Source of the DNA: Pelagibius sp040217155
GTDB lineage: Bacteria > Pseudomonadota > Alphaproteobacteria > Kiloniellales > Kiloniellaceae
Direction of reading: 5' to 3'
Length of the DNA: 64,000 bases
Assembly (NCBI GenBank): GCA_040217155.1
Contig: JAVJNS010000004.1
Coordinates: forward strand, 1 to 64,000
The notes under the pieces were generated by a model, which made no database searches, was not told the DNA's origin, and saw only the letters and a program-made list of their open reading frames with translations. The position numbers and the translations under genes were made by a program. Below are positions 1-9,300 of the stretch, one piece after another; the stretch's first letter is position 1, and each line of letters begins with the position of its first letter.

Positions 1-80
1 AAAAGTCGCCGGACGAAGGCGGTCGTGCAAGAAAAGAATCTAACACGACCCGGAACGGACGGAATCGAATCGCAAATGGC

Positions 81-105
81 ATGATTGCGAATCATGATTG
101 CGCAA
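81..105. repeat. Nested palindromes beyond the end of the defence operon
   Basis: ATGATT-GCG-AATCAT (81-95), AATCATGATT (90-99) and TTGCGCAA (98-105) are perfect overlapping palindromes, and ATGATTGCG occurs twice as a direct repeat. They lie about 40 bases past the stop codon of the last operon gene. There is no T-run in the operon direction, so this is not a convincing intrinsic terminator. It could be a protein-binding site or an old recombination scar. The function is unknown. Confidence 0.5.
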
Positions 106-145
106 ATTCGAGCCCAAAATAGTTTTTCAGCAGCCTGCTAGCGCC

Positions 146-3100
146 CTACTCCTCCTCGAATCCTGCATCCTCTGGCTTGATCTTTAGATCGCGCAGGTTC
201 GAGCGTACCACGTCGACAACGTCTTCTGGGTATCCGCCGCTTGCTGAGGCCTCGATCTCAAGGGTCAGTTTGAGCGTAGCACCGCCGGGCCGCTCCAACT
301 CGAAAAGAATCTCCTCGGCGATTTTAGCGACTTGCAGACCGGCCTTGTCCGGGTCAAGCGGGATGGAGCCGAAGAAGCGACGGGGTTGCTTACTGCCGCC
401 GCCGCCAGGAGTTGGTTCACCGCCACCATTCGGGCCACCGGGTACGGGCTGTGGTCCGGCTTCCTCGCCTTCTTCTGACCCCGTCGATCGCTTCTCCGGC
501 AGAACGTTTCGCCACACGAGGAGGCCTTGGGCAGTATTGCTGCCGAGGTTTGCCGTCCACAGTGACACGCCTTCGTATTCGCCAGACTCCGAGTCGAACC
601 GTTCGGCGAAGGCCACCTGCGAATCGATCTTACCGATCAGCTTTTCGATCGAAAGCGTCAGCGTGGCGTCATCGCGCAGCCGCGGCAGATAGACGTAGGA
701 TGCGAACCAGTCGAGCAGCGTGGCGGCCTCAATGTGCGGCTTGCTGTCGTCCCAGACCTTACTCAGCTCCGCCATCAAGGTATCAGGTCCCAGTTCCTCA
801 ATGATGACGCTGGTTGCTTTCAGCTTCTCGTAGACCACCTGAGCAATTGGTCGACCCGGCGCGCGATTCACCACTGAATTATGTTCCAGCTCAAAGCCCG
901 CAGCCGGCCCGGACCCGTTGTCGCCATCCTGAGAGGGACCGGGATAAAGGACGTGGGACCAGGTGCTGCGGACACGCTGGGCCAGCGCCTCGGCCATCTG
1001 TCGAGCACGTTCCTTCGCGTCGTCAAATTGTGCACGAGTAAGCCCTTTGGCCATCTCCTCGTCGATGACGATCGAGTTCCAAGCAAGGTACTTACGTGCA
1101 ACCTCTCGACAGGTATCGAGGCCGTTCTCGTCCGGCGCCACGAAAATCAGCGCGTTGCGGAACCGCCGCTGACCCGCGCCGCGACGTTGGAGCGTGTCCA
1201 CAATAATGCGCTCCGCCGGCGTTTGATCCGGGCTTTTGAGCACATGTGGATGAGAGGGCGGTACGATGACCAGGGCGATCGCGCGGGCATCGTCCACGTC
1301 GATCAGGTTATCGGGCGCAGCGTGAACCCGGTGAAACCCGCCCTTCTGGCCCTGCTCCTTGCGCAGAATGCCGATAATCTCCGCATCGGCATCATCAATC
1401 GACACGTCTTTTGCCCGTTCGTCGGCAACCTTGTTCAACGTCGGCTGGGTCGAGAACCAGTAGCGGTCGCCTTCCCTGTAAAGATAGGCCGAGCGCTCGG
1501 ACAGCTCACGGAGGGCATCACCGAAGATAGAAATCTGATCCCCCGGCTGCGCGCAGGCGAGCCGGAGCGCCGGCCCGGTCATGCCGCCACGGGCCGAACC
1601 TTCATGCGGCGCGGTCGCCAGAAAGACAGCGCGTGCCGCACGCGTCGCTGCAATAGCGTCGCCGTATCTCTTACGGCTCGACTCCATCTTTGCGGGCAGG
1701 GCCAGCTCGCCATCAACTTCTCCCTGGAGGATCGGCCCATAGGCCCTCGCCAACGGCTCCAGGATGGCGGTCCGCACCTTATCTTCGGCCAGCGGCAGCA
1801 GTGCCAAAGTTATCATTGGCGCATTGCTTTGGCCGCGCCACAGCGCGTAGATGACATTTGCCATGATCTTCAGGATACCGCGCGTCCGTTGGAACTTCTC
1901 TAGCGTCGACCAGTCTTCAGAGAAGCGTTTCAGCACCTCGGGGTGGATCGGATAGGAGCGCCGTATCTCATCACGATAGGTCGGCTCTCGCACGTCTGGT
2001 GGAAAGTCGGAGGCGTTGTCACGATACAGCTTGCTGAAGGCTTGGACTGTGGCATCCCGAGCTTTCTCTCCATCTTCGTCGAGGGGCTGGAACAACCGCC
2101 GGCGTACGATCTCGAAGGTCTCCATGCCACTCGCCGGTGTCCAGGCCGACTGTACGCGGCCGAACAGCTTTTCGAGGCGATGGAGCGCATCGACGCCGCG
2201 CTGGTCACCCACCTCCATGGCGGACTCCGGGAGCGAGCCGACAACCATGGCACCAGGCACCGCTGCGGCCGCTTCGGTCAAAGACTGAATGAAAGCATGA
2301 AAGGCCTCGTACTCCTCGCCGCGGAGCTGCTTAGCGAAGGCGACGACCTCGTCCAGCAGAATCAGACAGGGCACCGCAGCTTCAAGAATCTGGATCAGCT
2401 TTTCGGAACCCGGATTGGTGCGATTGGACTCCGAGTCCGCGATGTGGTCGACTGCGGTCCAACCGCCCAGCCGATAGGCGATGTAGCCCCAGACCGTGCG
2501 CACCTGGCGCCCGTCGCTTGCGTGCATAACCTCCGCCGGCCCCTTGTGGGTACCGACAAAAACCGCGCGCTGTACCGCCGGAAGTGTCGAGATGCCGGCG
2601 GCCTCAAGAATACCCTTCGCGCCATGCAGGGTTTCGGGCTTGTAACCGGCTTCAACAGCGCCCGCCAAGTGATAGAGCGCCAGCATGGTGTGCGTCTTGC
2701 CACCACCAAAGTTGGTCTGAAGACCGATGACCGGGTCACCGCCCTTCTTGGCAAACCTTTCGGCGGCCGAACGCAGCACCCGACTGAGCCCCTCAGTCAG
2801 ATAGGTAATGCGGAAGAAAGCAAGGGGGTCGACGTACTCCTCAGACCCAACACCCTGGTCGACGAGGGCGAGGTTCGCAGCGAACTCGGCATCCGTGAAG
2901 CGGGCCTCCAGCACGTCCGGGTGGGGCTGTGCCACTTCGCGCCAGGGCTGGAGTTTGGCCGGCGGCGCCGGCTCCTCGATCTTGTGCTCGGCTTCACTTG
3001 CCTCGACTGCGGCCTTCGGATTGGCGCTCTTCTGCGCCTCGTAGAGCCCATCGACGATCTTGACCTGCGGCTTGGCCCCAACGGCCTCCAGTAACTCACG

Positions 3101-3439
3101 AATAGCATCGAGATAGCGGAGCGCCTCTCGGTCCTGCATCATGCCGTCGAAATGCGAGGTCGCATTGCGGGCATCGAGAGCCAGCGAGACATAACTCCGC
3201 GCCTTGCGCATCTTGGCGTCGTGCCGGAACACATCGCCAAAGTTATCCAGGATCGTCTTCAGCAGCGCGTAAGTGTCCAGCTCTCCGCCCTGCTTACCGC
3301 CGGCAGCACGGCTCGCGAACTGCCGCCAATTTGTACCGTGGCGCGCCTTCATACGCTCGGCAACATGAGGCGAAAGCCCGATACGCAGGGCTTCCAATGC
3401 CTGATCGACCTTCTGCTTGGCGCCGAATGCGTCGGTCAT
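146..3439 (-). CDS. DUF499 AAA-like ATPase with N-terminal Swt1/HEPN-like domain
   Basis: A 1097-residue last gene of the four-gene defence operon. Residues 1-120 look like the Swt1-family HEPN domain and contain R91-N-A-T-S-H96, the R-x4-H pattern of HEPN ribonucleases. The ATPase core has Walker A NFGGGKTH (about 243-250) and Walker B LILLDE (about 359-364). A low-complexity Pro/Gly linker near residues 1000-1030 precedes a short C-terminal domain. DUF499 proteins are commonly found beside DUF1156 methylases in defence islands. The start codon overlaps the upstream methylase stop by one base (TGATG), so translation is probably coupled. I infer the ATPase/effector subunit of the system. RNase activity is possible but unproven. 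Confidence 0.88.
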   Translation of the reverse strand: MTDAFGAKQKVDQALEALRIGLSPHVAERMKARHGTNWRQFASRAAGGKQGGELDTYALLKTILDNFGDVFRHDAKMRKARSYVSLALDARNATSHFDGMMQDREALRYLDAIRELLEAVGAKPQVKIVDGLYEAQKSANPKAAVEASEAEHKIEEPAPPAKLQPWREVAQPHPDVLEARFTDAEFAANLALVDQGVGSEEYVDPLAFFRITYLTEGLSRVLRSAAERFAKKGGDPVIGLQTNFGGGKTHTMLALYHLAGAVEAGYKPETLHGAKGILEAAGISTLPAVQRAVFVGTHKGPAEVMHASDGRQVRTVWGYIAYRLGGWTAVDHIADSESNRTNPGSEKLIQILEAAVPCLILLDEVVAFAKQLRGEEYEAFHAFIQSLTEAAAAVPGAMVVGSLPESAMEVGDQRGVDALHRLEKLFGRVQSAWTPASGMETFEIVRRRLFQPLDEDGEKARDATVQAFSKLYRDNASDFPPDVREPTYRDEIRRSYPIHPEVLKRFSEDWSTLEKFQRTRGILKIMANVIYALWRGQSNAPMITLALLPLAEDKVRTAILEPLARAYGPILQGEVDGELALPAKMESSRKRYGDAIAATRAARAVFLATAPHEGSARGGMTGPALRLACAQPGDQISIFGDALRELSERSAYLYREGDRYWFSTQPTLNKVADERAKDVSIDDADAEIIGILRKEQGQKGGFHRVHAAPDNLIDVDDARAIALVIVPPSHPHVLKSPDQTPAERIIVDTLQRRGAGQRRFRNALIFVAPDENGLDTCREVARKYLAWNSIVIDEEMAKGLTRAQFDDAKERARQMAEALAQRVRSTWSHVLYPGPSQDGDNGSGPAAGFELEHNSVVNRAPGRPIAQVVYEKLKATSVIIEELGPDTLMAELSKVWDDSKPHIEAATLLDWFASYVYLPRLRDDATLTLSIEKLIGKIDSQVAFAERFDSESGEYEGVSLWTANLGSNTAQGLLVWRNVLPEKRSTGSEEGEEAGPQPVPGGPNGGGEPTPGGGGSKQPRRFFGSIPLDPDKAGLQVAKIAEEILFELERPGGATLKLTLEIEASASGGYPEDVVDVVRSNLRDLKIKPEDAGFEEE

Positions 3440-6333
3440 CAGCGCACCTCCCCAAGATCAAAGGCACCCTGAGCGGGGCCGCGAGTTTCCTGGAAATCGA
3501 GAGAAGCTTCTTCCAAGTGCGGAAACTCCTCAGCTAAAAGGTTGTAGACTTGCGCCTCTTTGGCCCAGCCTTTCTTCTCACAAATGTCGTAGAGCCGATA
3601 AGCCAGCGCTCGCGCGGCCTCAGCGTCCTCTGCGCTCATGTCCGCAATGAGTGCCGCCGCCTCGGAAGTGCCACCATCCTCCGACTCAAGCACCCGGATA
3701 AGGTGTTGAGCGCACTCCCAATGGGTCAGCATCCGATCCGTGCTTGGGCGCCAGTCTTCTCGCATTTCAGGCCGCTTGATCAAGCGAGCCACCCCGCCCT
3801 TTGCAATGAAGACGCCCGCCTGTTCAAGATCACCAAGGCCGAGGTTGTACGCGTTAGCCATACCGATGGCATCGCCAGACTTTCCATCCTCCATCCCGAA
3901 TGCGTGAAACCAATCGATGCAAAACCGCGTCGCGGGGTCGTAGTGGGCGTCCTCTTCGCCGAGGATTTCTTCCCGCACTTCATTGATCAGAGCAATCGCA
4001 GTGCGAACCGTCATTTCTGAATCATCCGGCTCCAGAACTTTGGCGTAGCTTGTGAAGATGCCCATGCCGGGGCCAAGCGCTGACTGTGCCATGTCGACAG
4101 GTCCCACTCCGGCCTCTTTGATCTTCTGAAGAGCATCAACCATCTCAAGCTTGAGGCGAGTAAGGAACTCACGGCGGGTAACGACAGACGCTGTCTGACC
4201 ACGCTTTCGGCAGACCAGGACTATGCAGGAAGCCAGCGCGTTGGCTGAGTTCGAGTTCATCCGGACTTCGCCCTCTGATCTTACCGGCCAAGTTCCACCC
4301 ACCACAAATCCGGCGTCCGATACAGCTTGAAGAAAAGTTGCCCAACCTGATGATGTTAATCCTTCTTCAGCCACTTCCGACTGCTTGAAAGCGTAATAGA
4401 TTGTGACCGGTGCATTGTGACTAGCAACCGAGATAATATTTTCAAGGGCGCGGCGCATCCCGCCAAGAAAAAACCGCTCCGCAGATGCTTGCCCCTCATG
4501 ACGATACGGTGTTGCGACTAACTCCTCCTTCTTTGGTGTAAGCACGCGACGAAAAATCTCTGGCCATACCAACCGAAGAGAATGTCGCAACCACAAATAA
4601 AAGTAATCTGATAAATCTGCGTACCCGACATTGTCGTAGTATGGCGGGTCTGTTGATACGACTGAGCCTTCCGGTACCCCGAAGATTCCATTCGCTGCAT
4701 TGGCAAGCTTCACGACACCTGCCGACTGACAACTGCAAGATTCAATACATGCTGCAATGACGCCTATGCATGTATCCACCGCACCGCTAGACTTGGATAA
4801 GACGTTTGGCTCGGCGAAGTCCCACGTCATGGGAATAGCTTGCCGATTGAACGCTGATCGAATTGCATTATCCTTTGGTAGCCACGTCGACTGAGTTGAG
4901 CCATACGCGGCCATGCGATCTACAACAAACGCTAAATACGTGGCCACGGCATCCGCGTACGCTACAAGCCCAGCGCCACCGTCAGCGAGTGACCGGTCGT
5001 CAGCAGGAAGTGACGAGGAACGTCCATCAGCGATCACGCGTTCTCGTACCTCCCGAATCAAGCCCGAAAATGTAGAAAGCGCGGTTAGTTGGCGCCGCGT
5101 GAACAAATCACTCCACTTTGACAATCCGTAATTTGGAGTCTTGAAGTCCCGCGGGTTATTGGGAAGCTCCGCTTCGAGTTCAGAGACGCTCGAATCTTCA
5201 AGCTCCGCGACAGCCTCAAGCTCTGCGTTCGGCGATAGATAAATGCGCCCCTTCGCTCCTTCTGCGACAACGGCCATGAGGCGGAGCCCCATCCCTTCTG
5301 ATTTTCCCTTTTCTCTGATGTAGGAGAAAGGCATTGGCGCATTCGTAAGAATACATTTTCCCCCGCCGGCGCGGCTAACCGTACCGGCCTTTAGTTCCTT
5401 CTGGCGATCTGGCGGAATGCTTCCAGATTTCACCTGAAACGCCCACCCATCCTTCGCGGTCGGATCGCGAAAAACCTCGACCCAAGCTTGTCTGGTCTTC
5501 TTTGTGGATAGTATGAAGGAAGAAACCAGAGGGACATGCGCCCCCTTCGCCGCGGGATCGGGAGAAGAGACGGTGCGCGCCCAAAGCCATGCAACAATCA
5601 CCGCTTCGCTTCCGTCAGGCATCTGTGCCTTTGGATAGAGATGGCCAATTCGCTTCGACGCCTCGTCACGCATCCACTGTCCATAATGGCGCACGTCTTC
5701 CGCCAGCCCTTCCGCCCCTTTCCAAGCGCGGTGCGGGTCGCGGTTTGAATTCACCGGCGGAAGCCCGGTAAACTTCGGCGGTATCTCGACCAGTGCCTTC
5801 GAAATCAGCACGGCCACTGGATTGAGGTCGGAGCCGTAGGCGCGAAGGCCGAGACGTTGTCCCTCCAAAGGGATCGAGCCGCCACCGCAGAACGGGTCAT
5901 ACACCGGAGGCGCCTTCTCTTGCAGATAAGCGAGAACAGCTTGGGCATCAGATTTCGCCGGCGGTTCCTCACCACGCCCCCAGGCAACCGAGCGAGCAAT
6001 TTCCCACCGAGCGTTGTTCAAGACATGCTCGTTGAAAGATGCCTCCCACGACACCATTGCTCCGATAACCTTATGCAACCGCTCGCGTTCGCGCCTCTGC
6101 TCATCCTCGGTCGGAAACCGCTCCGGCCACGATGAAGGATCATCTACAAGCTGTGCAAATAGAACGGCACGGCAGGCGGCGAGCGGACGCTGCGCCCACC
6201 ATTTGTGCAAAGAAGTTGGATACCCTTTGGGTGCCTTCTTCTTTTGTCGCGTGGCCTCGGGGTTAATAAGCTCAAGAGGGAGCGCAACCTCGATAAGCTT
6301 CTTTCTATGTATGTGTGTCACTAGAATAGACAA
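3439..6333 (-). CDS. DUF1156-family amino-DNA-methyltransferase
   Basis: A 964-residue protein. The N-terminus (from about residue 16) has the DUF1156 pattern, including the KGYPTSLHKWWAQRP stretch. The SAM-binding motif is DPFCGGGSIP (146-155), and the catalytic motif DPPYYDN (562-568) is typical of N6-adenine or N4-cytosine methylases. Family members usually carry Cys pairs in the insert between these motifs. Here the equivalent positions read SSPDPAAKG and KCILTNAP, so the zinc ribbon appears lost. The gene overlaps the GHKL gene upstream by 29 bases and the DUF499 gene downstream by one base. The middle of the gene (about 4190-5400) is visibly more AT-rich than its ends, a sign of foreign or mosaic origin. 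It probably modifies host DNA for self/non-self discrimination. Confidence 0.92.
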   Translation of the reverse strand: MSILVTHIHRKKLIEVALPLELINPEATRQKKKAPKGYPTSLHKWWAQRPLAACRAVLFAQLVDDPSSWPERFPTEDEQRRERERLHKVIGAMVSWEASFNEHVLNNARWEIARSVAWGRGEEPPAKSDAQAVLAYLQEKAPPVYDPFCGGGSIPLEGQRLGLRAYGSDLNPVAVLISKALVEIPPKFTGLPPVNSNRDPHRAWKGAEGLAEDVRHYGQWMRDEASKRIGHLYPKAQMPDGSEAVIVAWLWARTVSSPDPAAKGAHVPLVSSFILSTKKTRQAWVEVFRDPTAKDGWAFQVKSGSIPPDRQKELKAGTVSRAGGGKCILTNAPMPFSYIREKGKSEGMGLRLMAVVAEGAKGRIYLSPNAELEAVAELEDSSVSELEAELPNNPRDFKTPNYGLSKWSDLFTRRQLTALSTFSGLIREVRERVIADGRSSSLPADDRSLADGGAGLVAYADAVATYLAFVVDRMAAYGSTQSTWLPKDNAIRSAFNRQAIPMTWDFAEPNVLSKSSGAVDTCIGVIAACIESCSCQSAGVVKLANAANGIFGVPEGSVVSTDPPYYDNVGYADLSDYFYLWLRHSLRLVWPEIFRRVLTPKKEELVATPYRHEGQASAERFFLGGMRRALENIISVASHNAPVTIYYAFKQSEVAEEGLTSSGWATFLQAVSDAGFVVGGTWPVRSEGEVRMNSNSANALASCIVLVCRKRGQTASVVTRREFLTRLKLEMVDALQKIKEAGVGPVDMAQSALGPGMGIFTSYAKVLEPDDSEMTVRTAIALINEVREEILGEEDAHYDPATRFCIDWFHAFGMEDGKSGDAIGMANAYNLGLGDLEQAGVFIAKGGVARLIKRPEMREDWRPSTDRMLTHWECAQHLIRVLESEDGGTSEAAALIADMSAEDAEAARALAYRLYDICEKKGWAKEAQVYNLLAEEFPHLEEASLDFQETRGPAQGAFDLGEVR

Positions 6334-9300
6334 TTCGGTATGTTGCAGGAAATAGTGTAAGCACGCCGCTATCGACCATTGCTCGCAGACGGGTGCCAGT
6401 CACTTCGACCGCCGCCCCGTGACCATCTTCGAGGATGAGCGCGTATTTGTCAGAGTTCTGGTCGACCAATGCCCATACTTCCGCTTCAAGCTGAAGCGGC
6501 TCACGTTCCAGGCAATGATCCTTCGGCCAATAGTATCGCTCCACTTCACCGGACGCATTGCAGAGTTCCCAGGGGAAGTGCAATCCATCGGTCCGGCCGA
6601 GCCAGCTTCCGTCCCTATCGCTATAGAAGCGATCCTCGCTGTCCTTACGATACCCTTTCGCCCTCGCAAACCGCTCTACGATAGTAGGTCTTTTCGGGCG
6701 GGGCGCTGAACTAGTGCGATCACCAGTACTCAGCAACCCGCCCAGCTTAGGAATCTCTTGACCTGACTTCTCTTCACTGGGACCGATTCGATCGGCGTTC
6801 TGGATAGAGTCGTCTACGACACCCATCTGGTCATAAATCGAAGTGCCGTCGTCATTACCAACCTCATAACTCTCCGAATCTCCGGCAGACTTCTGCTCTG
6901 GCGATTGACTTTCGTCGCTCTCATTTGATTTCTCGATCTGAGCGGCAGGGTCGAGGTCATAGTTCTCCGCTAGATAAGCCCGAATGTCGGCTGGCGAACG
7001 CTCAAAACTATAGTCGAGCACCGCTTTAATCTCGTCCCACTCAAAGTGCTTTTCGATCTCTTGCGGGACACGCTTTGCGAGCTTGGCCTTGGTAAGGTCG
7101 TCGACGTGAAGAACCTCATCGAGCCATACGACTTCAGCCCGGCGCGGTTTGCCAGCAGGCACACCGTCCAAGTATGGAATGACTTCGAGGTCGGGCGTGA
7201 CTTGCCATCTCGTATTGAACAGCCTTCTAGAGATACCTCGGATACGCGACGATTCTGACTCCGAGTCAAGCCGAAGACGGCACAACTCCGCTCCAACGGC
7301 TTCGAGCCAATCTCTCGGCTCAGGGTGCCCAGCAAAGAGCGGGTCACGGTAGAACCGCTCCTCTAGTTGACCAGCCAGCGAGCCCAATGCAGCAAACGGC
7401 TCATTTCGCGAAAACTCAGCCGACAACCATTGCAAATCCGCCGTTTGCTGCTTTACCCAATGTTCGAGATGCCGCCAGGCAATCCGCGGCTGCATCGTAA
7501 GCCCATACCTCAGCTTGACAACCGGCACCCACTCAGCAGCAAGGTTAATCCAGTGCTCGCACTCTTCCCAGATTTGCACCGGGTAGCGTTTGAGCAGTTC
7601 GCGCACACGGTGCACATCGCCTGGCGAAAGCGGCCGCCCGGACGGTAGGCTCTTCAGCCATTGGAGCGCAAGCTCAACTGTAGGTCTTTCTCTGACACCA
7701 ATCTTGCGCCACAAGGCAAGGTTCGCTACGGGCGCGCGTATGATCGCAGCTCCCGGCACACCGTCCTCGTCGGGGGCAAGAAACACTGACTGCGCATCAG
7801 TCCACGTCCCATCCTGAGATAGGATCAGGTTTTCGATCCGAAATGTCTGAATGACCTTGTTCAAATCGGGCGTCGAACACGTGCCGGCTAACTGGTCGAG
7901 GCGGCGATAATACTTGTCAATTTCCGAGACCGGCGGCACGTCGGCCTTTGCAAGTGCTCGTAGTCTTTCCAGAAGTGCTTCAGGACCTAGCGGCGACGTG
8001 CGCACACCCAGCAAATCGAGTATGGGGTGAGCGGTTTCGCGATCAATGAGTCGATTGAGAAAGGGCTCCACATCGAGCATCGATTCAGTTTCGGGCGTCA
8101 AACGAAGCAGGTCTTCGGGCCGCCGAGGGATACCTTGCGTGTCGGGCAAGCAAGGAAGAATGCGCAGGCGCAGAACCCAGTTTGGCAGAAGGGAACCGTA
8201 CGAGATGGTTCGGGTATTCCCAGTTGTCGCAACTTGAAGCGCCTTGGCCGACCTTGCGCGATTCCAAAAGGTCTCGCGCTCCATCAGGATACGCTCAGCC
8301 ACTCGGCACCAAGCGCGGTCATCCGCTTTCGCAAGGGCTGCCCAATGTCGCCACAGGGGCTCGTCGAAATCCCAGTCTTCCAAAACGAAACGGTCTGTCT
8401 TGTACGGGCAGTTGATCTCTCCTTGGCCACCACGCTTTCTCACTTCCCTCTCGATCTCGCCGCGACCGTAGACCGTCTTGCGCCCTTGGGTCAAAGGCGC
8501 GAACGTCGAGAGACCGGCCTGTCCAGAACGCACCCACCGGCGCCACTCCTCTTCCGTGCACGAAGAGAATGCCGCCACGTAGTCGGAATGAAGCAACCAT
8601 TTCCCGCAGACCGCTTCCGGCAGCAGTTCCTCCAGCGTGCCATCGGCATCGAAGAGCATCGGTTTGTCTAGTGAGCTGAGCGTCGCGTCAGATGCAACAA
8701 ACCTGAATGACGCATCCGCGCGCGCCCCAAGCTTTGCGGCGATCTGCGCAAGCTGGATGCTCTCCTTGAGGGGCACTCGCTCCCGCGAGAAAAGCTCCGC
8801 CGCGACGCGGTCGATTGCTTTGCCCGCGTCGCTCGTATCGCCCAGTCGGATAGCTTCCAGGACCGCATAGGAAGAGTCGACGAGGTCGACAAGCCCGCTC
8901 TCACCCTTGCCTTCTGCTGTCCGTCGCCGCACCGCAAGGAACTTGAGCCAATTCTGATTAAGGACAAGCAGGTACTTCGCCAGAAACTGCCAATCGGTTT
9001 CTGATTGAAGCAATCTCTTTTCACCAAGCCTTACAACTTCTGTCGCAGCGTACAGGACATCCTTGCCTTGGACCGGTACAATGCGCAGAGAAATCGCGGT
9101 ATCACGGTTCCAGAATCCTGTGGCTTCAGGCGCAACATAAGCCCAGAGAGTAAGCAGCCGCGCCCAAGTCTTGGGCTTTGGCAGATGTCGTTCGCGCAGG
9201 ACACCAATGAAAGCCTGATTGTCTAGTTCCTCAATTATTCCCCAGTTCAGGAGTTTATCGCGGTCATCTTCGGAGACATGTCGCGAGAGAGGAGAGCGCG

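Noticed and set aside
881..1903. Long plus-strand open frame opposite the DUF499 gene
   Set aside because: It is a high-GC shadow of the real gene. The protein has no family features and the opposite strand has clear motifs.
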